DNA of 12,106 nt, from NCBI GenBank assembly GCA_036378475.1, contig DASUWJ010000014.1, forward strand, positions 1 through 12,106, given 5' to 3'. The notes under the pieces were generated by a model that was not told where the DNA came from, ran no database searches, and saw only the letters and a program-made list of their open reading frames with translations. Shown piece after piece: positions 1 to 7,021 of the stretch. The position numbers were made by a program, and so were the translations under genes. The stretch comes from 13-2-20CM-68-14 sp036378475 (GTDB taxonomy: Bacteria > Actinomycetota > Thermoleophilia > Gaiellales > Gaiellaceae). Numbering within the stretch: the first letter of the stretch is position 1; each line of letters opens with the position of its first letter.

Positions 1-326
1 CCGCGGAGCTCGCGCTCGAGCGCGAAGGCGCGTCGCAGGATCTGCGCGTTGAAGGCGCCGGCCAGCCCCCGGTCGGCTGTGATCGCCAGGATCGCGACGC
101 TTCTGACCTGCTCACGCCGCTCGAGCAGCGGCAGGCGTACCGAGCCCCCGGCCCGCGAGGTGATCGCCATCAGCTCGAGCATCCGGTCGGCGTAGGGGCG
201 CATCGCCTCGATCCGGCCCTGCGCGCGGCGCAGGCGCGCCGAGGCGACGAGCTCCATCGCCTTCGTGATCTTGCGCGTGTTCGTGATCGAGCGGATCCGC
301 CGCTTCAGATCCTGGACTGTCGCCAC
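1..326 (-). CDS. atpG: ATP synthase F1 subunit gamma, N-terminal part (cut by window edge)
   Basis: Gamma is the central rotor shaft of F1; it turns inside the alpha3beta3 hexamer and couples proton flow through the c ring to ATP synthesis. Only 108 complete codons are present, because the gene runs off the left edge. The N-terminal coiled-coil helix is clear (QDLKRRIRSITNTRKITKAM, about residues 5-24, then ELVASARLRRAQ). The start of the Rossmann-like part, ITADRGLAGAFNAQI (about residues 82-96), matches the conserved gamma segment usually seen as DRGLCGGFN. The start is GTG, directly after the atpA TAG with no bases between, and there is no strong Shine-Dalgarno, so translational coupling to atpA is likely. 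The C-terminal half, which includes the gamma signature, cannot be seen. Identity is certain from sequence and operon position; the exact start is slightly less so. Confidence 0.95.
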   Translation of the reverse strand, partial: MATVQDLKRRIRSITNTRKITKAMELVASARLRRAQGRIEAMRPYADRMLELMAITSRAGGSVRLPLLERREQVRSVAILAITADRGLAGAFNAQILRRAFALERELR

Positions 327-1846
<1,520 letters not shown>

Positions 1847-1850
<4 letters not shown>

Positions 1851-2383
1851 GCTGCTCGTCCTTTCAGTTCGTGGCGAAGGCGGTCGAGGCGGCCGCGCAC
1901 GCTCGCATCGAGGCGAAGCGAGCCGGCCTGCAGGACGATGCCGCCGATCAGGTCGGGATCGACGTTCCGTCTCGCCCTGACCTCGCGGCCGGAGGCCTGC
2001 TCGATCTGCCCGATCACCTGGCCGGCGACCTCGTCCGAGAGCTCGACCGCCGTCGTCAGCTCGACGTCCAGGATCCCCTCCTCCTGCGCGGCCAGCCGCT
2101 CCAGCTCGCGGGCGATCTCCTCGATCTCGCCCGCGCGGCCCTTCTCCGCCAGCAGGAGCAGGAAGTTCCGCACGAGCTCCTCCTCGCCCCGCAGGAGCTC
2201 CTGGAGCGCCGCCTTCTTGACCTGCTGGCCGAACTGGGGGTTGCGGAGGAGCTCGCGTAGCTCGGGCACCTCCCGCTCTGCCGAGATGAACTGGGCCAGC
2301 TCCTCCCGCACCGGCCCGAGCCGGTCGTCCTGCTTCGCGGCCTCATAGAGTGCGCGCGCGTACAGCCGTTGCTCGCGGGCCAC
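1847..2383 (-). CDS. atpH: ATP synthase F1 subunit delta
   Basis: Delta (OSCP in mitochondria) sits on top of F1 and ties the alpha3beta3 head to the b-subunit peripheral stalk. The 178-aa length is normal. An all-helical N-terminal domain (about 1-105) begins with the typical REQRLYARALYEAAKQ. The C-terminal domain carries the conserved delta motif LIGGIVLQAGSLRLDASV (145-162), followed by a basic-acidic helix ending RLDRLRHEL. The protein is rich in charged residues, as usual for this family. The start is GTG, 2 bp after the atpF TAG; no clear Shine-Dalgarno stands close, so coupling to atpF is probable. The TGA stop overlaps the GTG of atpA. Separate atpF and atpH genes mean the b-delta fusion found in mycobacteria is absent here. 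Confidence 0.97.
1859..1864 (-). promoter_or_regulatory. Ribosome binding site of atpA
   Basis: AAAGGA lies inside the last codons of atpH, with 8 nt between it and the atpA GTG. It supports the GTG at 1850 as the atpA start and allows atpA initiation in addition to coupling through the GTGA overlap. Confidence 0.7.
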
Positions 2384-2385
2384 GC

Positions 2386-2910
2386 CTAGTCGTTTCGCTC
2401 CAGGACGCTGAAGTCGAGCTCGCCGACCGCCTCCTCGATCAGGCGTCGCTGATCCTCGCCGTCGAGCGACTTCCGCGTCACCTTCTCGGCGGCGAGCAGG
2501 CTGAGCTCGGCCACCTCGGCCCGGATCTGCTCGAGCGCCCGCCGCGTTTCGGCCTCGATCTCGCGCTTGGTCTCCTCAAGCCGGCGCCGGCGGTCGGCCT
2601 CGGCCTCCTCCTTCACCCGGCGGAGCTGGGCGTCGCCCTCGTGCCTCGCGGTCGAGCGGATCTCCTCGGCCTCCTCCTTCGCCTGCCCGATCAGCTTGCG
2701 GTGCTCCTCGAGCAGCTTGCGCGCCTCGGCACGTGCCTTGTCGGCTTCCTCGATCGCCTTCCGGATCCGCTCGCGGCGCTCGTCGATCAGCTGCTGGATC
2801 CGGCCGAAGGCGAACCGCTTCAGGACGTAAAAGGTCAGGCCGAAGAAAACGAGCGTCCAGATCATCAGCCCGGGGACGATCCGGGTCAGCGGGCTGGAAG
2901 CCGCGATCAT
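2386..2910 (-). CDS. atpF: ATP synthase Fo subunit b
   Basis: Subunit b forms the peripheral stalk that holds subunit a and the F1 head against rotation. The chosen start gives 174 aa: a short polar N terminus, one membrane helix (about 11-30, IVPGLMIWTLVFFGLTFYVL), then a long highly charged helix (32-150) that begins with the typical LIDERRERIRKAIEEADKAR and has Ala- and Glu/Arg-rich right-handed coiled-coil character. The ATG at 2910 is preferred over upstream in-frame codons because it forms an ATGA overlap with the atpE stop, and because upstream codons would translate atpE in a wrong frame as Arg-rich sequence. It is the only ATG start in the atp operon. TAG ends the gene 2 bp before the atpH GTG. 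A single b-type gene is present, so the stalk is probably a b homodimer. Confidence 0.97.
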   Translation of the reverse strand: MIAASSPLTRIVPGLMIWTLVFFGLTFYVLKRFAFGRIQQLIDERRERIRKAIEEADKARAEARKLLEEHRKLIGQAKEEAEEIRSTARHEGDAQLRRVKEEAEADRRRRLEETKREIEAETRRALEQIRAEVAELSLLAAEKVTRKSLDGEDQRRLIEEAVGELDFSVLERND

Positions 2911-3170
2911 CCCGGTACCAGCACGAACCCGAGGAAGCCGCCGACGAGGCCGTAGAAGACAACAGCCTCCGTGAGCGCGAAGCCCAGCCACATGATTCCC
3001 TGCAGCTCGCCACGGAGCTCGGGCTGCCGGGCAACCGACTGGATCATCGAGGCAAAGACGTTCCCGATCCCGATCCCGGCTCCGAGCGAGCCGAGTCCCA
3101 TCCCGAGACCGAACCCGAGCGCCTTCGCAGCCTTCACGACACTCCCTGCGGCGAGCACTGTCTGAACCAC
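2907..3170 (-). CDS. atpE: ATP synthase Fo subunit c (proton type)
   Basis: Subunit c forms the rotating membrane ring; each copy carries one ion on its key carboxylate. The 87-aa protein is a two-helix hairpin. Helix 1 holds the glycine repeat (GFGLGMGLGSLGAGIGIG, 19-36), the polar loop is ARQP (47-50), and helix 2 has ALTEAVVFYGL with the ion-binding Glu68. Aligned on the RQP loop with the Na+-type c subunit of Ilyobacter, the Gln32 position is Ile35 here and the residue after the Glu is Ala69 instead of Ser/Thr, so the ring should carry protons. The start is GTG at 3170, set by a near-perfect AAGGAGG 6 nt upstream; an open frame continues far upstream but only as antisense-free read-through of atpB in another frame. 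The TGA overlaps the atpF ATG. Confidence 0.97.
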   Translation of the reverse strand: MVQTVLAAGSVVKAAKALGFGLGMGLGSLGAGIGIGNVFASMIQSVARQPELRGELQGIMWLGFALTEAVVFYGLVGGFLGFVLVPG

Positions 3171-3176
3171 GAGCGT

Positions 3177-3183
3177 CCTCCTT
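3177..3183 (-). promoter_or_regulatory. Strong ribosome binding site of atpE
   Basis: AAGGAGG overlaps the TAA stop of atpB and stands 6 nt before the atpE GTG. It is the best Shine-Dalgarno in the operon and fits the need for many c subunits per complex. It also fixes the atpE start. Confidence 0.85.
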
Positions 3184-4060
3184 AGTGAGCGGGCTCGATC
3201 GCCGAGCCGATGTAGATCGCGGTCAGGGCCGCAAAGATAAACGCCTGGATGGTGACGACGATCCCCACCTCGAAGAGATAGAAGAGGATTCCGATCACGA
3301 ACGAGATCGGGACGACGATGTAGAAGGTGAGCCCGCCGAGGATGAAGATCAGCCCGATCGAGACCAGGATCAGCATGTGGCCCGCGAGCATGTTCGCGTA
3401 CAGACGCACGCTGAGACTGATCACCCGAAAGATGTGGGAGATCGTCTCGAGGACGGCCATGATCGGAACCATCGGCCGAGGGACGCCCGCCGGGATGAAG
3501 CTCTTGAAGTAGGCGAGTCCGTTCCAGCGCACCCCTTCGACATGGGTGAAAACGACGCTGAAGAGCGCGAGCACGAGCGTGACCGAGAGCTGCGAGGTGA
3601 CGGCGTAGATCCCCCATGTCGGCAGCGCGACCCCGGCGAGATGCACCTTGTCGTTCATCAGGGGCAGGGGCAGGAACCCGAGCAGGTTGAGCACCCAGAT
3701 GAACAGAAACAGCGAGGCGACGTACGGGAACCAGCGTCCGATCGCCTTTGCCGGCAGCCCCTGCTCGGCGATCTGGCTCTGCGTGACCTCGTAGATCGCT
3801 TCGCCGACGGTCTGGCGCCGATCGGGCAGGAGGGCCAGCCGGCTCCGCATCAGGACGAGGCCGAGCAGGATCGTCACCAGGGAGCCGAGGGCCAGGTAGG
3901 CGACCGCCTTGTTGATCGACAGGTCGAGCGGGCCGAGATGGATCGGAACCCAGTCGTTGAGCCTGAACTCCTGGTCCGGCCGGAAGGTCGGCGCCGCCGA
4001 GGCAGCCTGGGGCGCCGCCGAAAAGAGGAGGCCGAGGGCGAGCAGCGCCCGCGCTCTCAC
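3182..4060 (-). CDS. atpB: ATP synthase Fo subunit a, with signal-peptide-like N terminus
   Basis: Subunit a is the stator channel that passes protons to and from the c ring. The 292-aa product has five or six membrane helices. Helix 4 holds SLSVRLYANMLAGH (215-228) with the essential Arg219 (E. coli R210). The last helix has FEVGIVVTIQAFIFAALTAIY with Gln272 (E. coli Q252). His228 and Glu264 replace the E. coli Glu219/His245 pair, a swap common in other bacteria. The N terminus is odd: MRARALLALGLLFSAAPQ followed by AASAAP looks like a Sec signal peptide with an AxA site at 20-22. The GTG start at 4060 overlaps the TGA of the AtpI-like gene and has GGAGAG just upstream; no other start exists before Met71, which is inside a membrane region. 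The gene ends in TAA, the only TAA of the window. Confidence 0.96.
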   Translation of the reverse strand: MRARALLALGLLFSAAPQAASAAPTFRPDQEFRLNDWVPIHLGPLDLSINKAVAYLALGSLVTILLGLVLMRSRLALLPDRRQTVGEAIYEVTQSQIAEQGLPAKAIGRWFPYVASLFLFIWVLNLLGFLPLPLMNDKVHLAGVALPTWGIYAVTSQLSVTLVLALFSVVFTHVEGVRWNGLAYFKSFIPAGVPRPMVPIMAVLETISHIFRVISLSVRLYANMLAGHMLILVSIGLIFILGGLTFYIVVPISFVIGILFYLFEVGIVVTIQAFIFAALTAIYIGSAIEPAH

Positions 4061-4446
4061 CGCGGCTCTCCGCTGAAGTAGGAGACGAGCGAGACGAGAA
4101 GCTCGAGCGTGTAAGCGGCCACAAAGAGGAGCGCGGCCGAGACGCCGAGCGACTTGTGGGCGACGGTGACCGCGATCAGGACGACCATTACCCCGATCAC
4201 GCGCACGGTCCTCGCGACGGCGACGAGCCCGGACGACCTGAGGCTGTCGGCACCGAGCGGCAGGCGGGAGAGAAAGAGCGCGAGACCCTGGCTCGCGGCA
4301 TACAAGGCCGCGCCTAGCGCCCACCCACCCGTCGGCCAGCCGGCCACGAGGAAGATCGGCAGCGCGAGCAGGATCAGGACCGCGCCGGCCAGGGCGGGCC
4401 AGAGCCGGTTCGGTAGCGGCCGCGGGGTCGAGAGGACGCCGTTCAC
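4057..4446 (-). CDS. atpI: AtpI-like membrane protein of the ATP synthase operon
   Basis: This 129-aa, very hydrophobic protein has four predicted membrane helices (about 16-36, 40-60, 78-96 and 99-122) and an Arg-containing loop between helices 2 and 3. Its place directly before atpB, its size and its four-helix layout match the AtpI/'subunit I' group and the actinobacterial Rv1303-like proteins. Members of this group are linked to c-ring assembly or Mg2+ supply, but the role is not settled and I see no residue motif that proves it here. The start is a GTG at 4446 in a GTGA overlap with the gene before it; an open frame extends further upstream but only as Arg-rich shadow of that gene. The stop overlaps the atpB GTG. 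Family assignment rests mostly on context. Confidence 0.8.
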   Translation of the reverse strand: MNGVLSTPRPLPNRLWPALAGAVLILLALPIFLVAGWPTGGWALGAALYAASQGLALFLSRLPLGADSLRSSGLVAVARTVRVIGVMVVLIAVTVAHKSLGVSAALLFVAAYTLELLVSLVSYFSGEPR

Positions 4447-4646
4447 GTGAAGTACCCGCGGTAGCGCCGGTAGACGGCGAAGACACCCGCCGGGATCCCG
4501 ACGACCGCGCCTCCGAGCGCGCCGAGTCCGGGCGAGCCCGCGGCCCAGCCGATTCCGGCGCCGACTCCGATCCCCGCGAGCGTCACCGTGCCGAGGACCG
4601 CACCCGCTCCCGCCGGCTGAAACGTCGGACGGGAACCGCGCTCCAC
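4443..4646 (-). CDS. Small two-helix membrane protein, AtpZ-like, first gene of the atp operon
   Basis: The 67-aa protein has two glycine-rich membrane helices (about 12-35 and 40-58) and a basic tail, YRRYRGYFT. The pattern GSPGLGALGGAVVG then VYRRYR resembles the end of AtpZ-type proteins (Pfam 'ATPase_gene1'), where a GTxP turn joins two helices and the second ends in YR. AtpZ is a partner of AtpI proposed to form an Mg2+/Ca2+ transporter. The Asp usually found before the turn is missing here (WAAGSPG), so the link is tentative. The GTG start is supported by a promoter -10 ending 6 nt upstream, which points to a leaderless mRNA. Its TGA overlaps the GTG of the AtpI-like gene. Because it opens the operon, it is certainly transcribed if the operon is. 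Confidence 0.75.
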   Translation of the reverse strand: MERGSRPTFQPAGAGAVLGTVTLAGIGVGAGIGWAAGSPGLGALGGAVVGIPAGVFAVYRRYRGYFT

Positions 4647-4652
4647 GGGGCG

Positions 4653-4680
4653 AGCATATCAGAGCTTGTGACACGGCCAA
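4653..4680 (-). promoter_or_regulatory. Promoter of the atp operon (leaderless type)
   Basis: On the minus strand a TTGGCC (4680-4675) and a TATGCT (4658-4653) are separated by 16 bp. The -10 fits TAnnnT and ends 6 nt before the GTG at 4646, so transcription should begin at or next to the start codon. There is no Shine-Dalgarno in the few bases between. The call rests on pattern alone. Confidence 0.6.
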
Positions 4681-4703
4681 GCTGGCTTTTCTCCACGAAA
4701 ACA

Positions 4704-4716
4704 GGCGAATTTCGCC
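4704..4716. promoter_or_regulatory. Perfect 13-bp palindrome, candidate operator
   Basis: GGCGAA-T-TTCGCC is a perfect inverted repeat with one central base, inside the 100-bp divergent promoter region. Its right arm coincides with the -35 position of the hydrolase promoter, where a bound repressor would block RNA polymerase. It is 24 bp outside the -35 of the atp promoter. No regulator gene is next to it in the window, and I do not recognise the site. Confidence 0.4.
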
Positions 4717-4739
4717 GGACTTTGTTCAGGCGTTATCGT
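4711..4739 (+). promoter_or_regulatory. Promoter of the hydrolase-GNAT-DUF354 operon (leaderless type)
   Basis: TATCGT (4734-4739) fits TAnnnT; the -35 position 17 bp upstream is TTCGCC (4711-4716). The -10 ends 7 nt before the GTG at 4747, the same spacing as at the wecA-like gene, so a leaderless transcript starting at that GTG is likely. The -35 is poor. Confidence 0.45.
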
Positions 4740-4746
4740 GGGCTCC

Positions 4747-5469
4747 GTGGCCGACTTCCACCTCGAGACGAGCGGGAGCGGGCCCCGCATCGTGCTCGTA
4801 CATGGGAGCGTCGGCACCGGCGCGATCACCTGGGAGCCCCAGCGGCCCCTCGCCGACCGCTTCACGCTCGTCATCCTCGAGCGTCCGGGCTACCCGCCGA
4901 ATCCACCGCTCGAGCGGATCGACTTCGAGGCGCAGGCGCACGCGCTCGCGCGGCTACTCCAGCCGGGCGACCATCTCGTCGGCCACTCCTACGGCGGCGT
5001 GATCGCGTTGCTCGCAGCCGCCGAGGCGAACGGGAGGCTCCGCTCGCTGACCCTGAACGAGCCGCCGGCGTTCGCGCTCGCACGCGGCGACCCAGCGGTC
5101 GAGGAATTCCTGGCGGCGCTGGAGCGAGCCCCGAGCGAGCCACGGGCCTACCTCGAGTACTTCCTGCCGCTCGTCGGCGTCTCGCTCAGGCTCCCCGAGC
5201 GGCTCTCGCCCGCCTTCGAGGCGGCGACCCGGGCGGCGATGGCCGAGCGCCCGCCGCAGGAAGCCGAGATTCCGCTCGCCACTCTGCACGCGGCGCCCTT
5301 CCCGAAGCTGGTCGTCTCCGGCGCGCACAGTGCCGCCTTGGACGCGGTCGCCGACGTGCTCGAGCGCGACCTCCCGGCCCGGCGGGCGGTGCTTCCGGGC
5401 GCCGGCCACAACGTCCAGCGGACCGCTGCCTACAACGAGACGCTGGCCGCGTTCGTCGAGGCCGCGTGA
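4747..5469 (+). CDS. Alpha/beta hydrolase fold protein
   Basis: This 240-aa protein has the alpha/beta hydrolase core. VLVHGS (16-21) supplies the oxyanion-hole HG, GHSYGG (79-84) is the nucleophile elbow with Ser81, and PGAGHNVQ places the catalytic His221 near the C terminus. The acid is unclear: the loop after strand 7 reads VSGAHSAALD, so the usual Asp three residues after Gly is Ser; Asp199 or Glu105 (LNEPP) might serve instead. No signal peptide is seen, so it should be cytosolic. The substrate cannot be told. The GTG at 4747 is chosen because the -10 at 4734-4739 overlaps the alternative in-frame GTG at 4738, which would add three residues. The TGA overlaps the GTG of the acetyltransferase gene, so the two are co-translated. 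Confidence 0.88.
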   Translation: MADFHLETSGSGPRIVLVHGSVGTGAITWEPQRPLADRFTLVILERPGYPPNPPLERIDFEAQAHALARLLQPGDHLVGHSYGGVIALLAAAEANGRLRSLTLNEPPAFALARGDPAVEEFLAALERAPSEPRAYLEYFLPLVGVSLRLPERLSPAFEAATRAAMAERPPQEAEIPLATLHAAPFPKLVVSGAHSAALDAVADVLERDLPARRAVLPGAGHNVQRTAAYNETLAAFVEAA

Positions 5470-6005
5470 TCGAGCTGCCGCTCGAGACGAGGCGCCTGCG
5501 GGTGCGGCCCTTTCGACCCGGGCAGGACGCGGCTGCAATGCACGAGCTCTGGGGCGATCCCGAGGCGATGCGCTTCGTCCCCGGCAGCCTGCAGCAGAGC
5601 CTCGAGGGGACCCGCGCGCGGCTCGCCCGCACGCTCAAGCAGGGGCGGGACGGCTTCGGCTTCTGGGCGCTCGAGCTCCGGGAGAGCGGACGGCTCGTCG
5701 GCGCGGTCGGGCTCTTTCCGCTCGGCTGGGAAGGCCCGGAGATCGAGCTTGCCTACCACATCGTCCCCTCCGCCTGGAACCAGGGCTACGCGAGCGAGGC
5801 CGGCGGCGCGCTGCTCGAGGCAGCCTGGCGAGAGACCGAGCTCGACCGGGTCGTCGCCGTCGCCCTGCCCGAAAACCGTGCCTCGACGCGGGTGATGGAG
5901 AAGCTCGGCCTCACCTACGAGGGCCCGGAGCGCTACCGCGGCTTCGACGTCGTCCGCTACTCGATCGGGCGGCCCCCGATGGCCTCCCCGCAAGCGAGCC
6001 TCTGA
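5466..6005 (+). CDS. GNAT acetyltransferase, RimJ/RimL type
   Basis: The protein (179 aa) belongs to the GNAT group that uses acetyl-CoA to acetylate an amine, here of the RimJ/RimL (Acetyltransf_3) layout. The opening ETRRLRVRPFRPGQDAAAMH is typical: a strand, then the helix that begins the acceptor site. NQGYASEAGGALLEAAW (about 101-117) is the acetyl-CoA pyrophosphate loop in the Q-x-x-G-x-A style, and PENRASTRVMEKLGL (about 138-152) is the C-terminal region with the Asn and the helix seen in most members. The acceptor (protein N terminus, antibiotic or small amine) cannot be read from sequence. The GTG start lies in a GTGA overlap with the hydrolase stop. The short tail after YSIGRPPM is low-complexity. 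Fourteen bp separate it from the DUF354 gene. Confidence 0.9.
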   Translation: MIELPLETRRLRVRPFRPGQDAAAMHELWGDPEAMRFVPGSLQQSLEGTRARLARTLKQGRDGFGFWALELRESGRLVGAVGLFPLGWEGPEIELAYHIVPSAWNQGYASEAGGALLEAAWRETELDRVVAVALPENRASTRVMEKLGLTYEGPERYRGFDVVRYSIGRPPMASPQASL

Positions 6006-6019
6006 GAGCCGCCGCGCTC

Positions 6020-7021
6020 GTGCGTATCTGGGTCGACCTGACGAACTCCGCCCACGTCGTCGTCCTGCGCCCGCTCGTCGAGCTGCTCGAGGCGGCGGGG
6101 CACCGGGTCAGCCTGACGGCGCGGCCGCTCTCGCATACGACCGAGCTGCTCGAGGACTGGGGCCATCCCTACACGCAGGTCGGCCACTACGGCGGCGCGG
6201 GCCGGCTCGGCAAGGGGCTCGCTGCGGCCGGCCGCACCGCCCAGATCTTCTCCTTCGCCCGCGTTAAGCGCTTCGACTATGGCCTCGCGCACGGCTCCAC
6301 GGAGATGCCCCCGGTCGGCCGGCTGCTCGGCATCCCGACGACGACGATGTTCGACTACGAGTGGGCCCGGCTCCAGCACGAGCTGAACTGCCGCCTGGCG
6401 AACCGTGTGCTCGTGCCGGAGGCGATTCCGCCCGAGCGGCTCGCCCGCTACGGGGCGCGGCCGCCCAAACTCGTCCGCTACCCGGGCCTGAAGGAGGAGT
6501 ACTACCTGGCCTCCTTCGAGCCGGACGGGGCGGTGCTCGGCCAGCTCGGGCTCGACGCGAGCCGGCCGATCGCGGTCGTCCGGACCGCGCCCTCCTACGC
6601 GCTCTACCTCGGCGGGCGGGAGAATCGGCTCCTGACCGCGGTGCTGGAGCGCCTCGCTCGCGAGCCGGCCCAGACGGTCGTGCTCGCGCGAACGGACGAG
6701 CAGCGCGCAGCGGTGCGCACGCTCAGCGAGCGCTTCGTCATTCCCGAGCGGGCGGTCGACGGCCCCAGCCTCGTCGCCTACGCAGACGCGGTCGTCTCCG
6801 CAGGCGGCACGATGATCCGCGAGGCGGCCGTCCTCGGCACGCCCGTCTGGTCGAGCTTCGAGGGCCGCCTCGGCGCGGTCGACGAAGCGCTCGAGCAGGA
6901 GGGGCGGATCCGGTTCCTGCGCGATCCCGCCGAGCTCGTCCTCACCAAGGCCGGGCCCAGGCCGGCGCGGGTCCGCCGCGATCCGGCCGAGCTGCTCCGG
7001 CTCGCGCTGCCTTCGCTCTAG
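6020..7021 (+). CDS. DUF354 family protein (GT-B-like, possible glycosyltransferase)
   Basis: The 333-aa product opens with RIWVDLTNSAHVVVLRPLVE, close to the hallmark start of DUF354 proteins (typically MKIWIDITNSPHV). These proteins have a two-domain GT-B-like fold related to MurG and UDP-GlcNAc 2-epimerase; a reaction is not established for most. The C-terminal half carries AGGTMIREAAVLGTP (261-275), which resembles the nucleotide-sugar binding glycine loop of that fold, and VVRTAPSYALY near 187. No membrane helix is seen. The GTG at 6020 is chosen since family similarity starts there; the frame is open far upstream but only as Arg/Ala-rich shadow of the acetyltransferase. The TAG stop shares its bases with the stop of the convergent wecA-like gene. 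A role in the same glycan pathway as its neighbours is inference. Confidence 0.88.
   Translation: MRIWVDLTNSAHVVVLRPLVELLEAAGHRVSLTARPLSHTTELLEDWGHPYTQVGHYGGAGRLGKGLAAAGRTAQIFSFARVKRFDYGLAHGSTEMPPVGRLLGIPTTTMFDYEWARLQHELNCRLANRVLVPEAIPPERLARYGARPPKLVRYPGLKEEYYLASFEPDGAVLGQLGLDASRPIAVVRTAPSYALYLGGRENRLLTAVLERLAREPAQTVVLARTDEQRAAVRTLSERFVIPERAVDGPSLVAYADAVVSAGGTMIREAAVLGTPVWSSFEGRLGAVDEALEQEGRIRFLRDPAELVLTKAGPRPARVRRDPAELLRLALPSL

Noticed and set aside
3185..4081. 298-codon plus-strand frame opposite atpB
   Set aside because: Asp/Arg/Glu/His-rich mirror of a hydrophobic membrane protein, as expected for antisense of Leu/Ile/Val codons.
4687..4701. TTTTC-TCCAC-GAAAA inverted repeat as a terminator or operator
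   Set aside because: The five-pair arms are short and AT-only, there is no GC stem or T-run, and it lies in a divergent promoter region where a terminator makes no sense.
4738..4746. GTG at 4738 as the hydrolase start
   Set aside because: It overlaps the best -10 box (4734-4739), and the GTG at 4747 fits both the leaderless spacing and the family start; it remains a possible alternative if another promoter is used.
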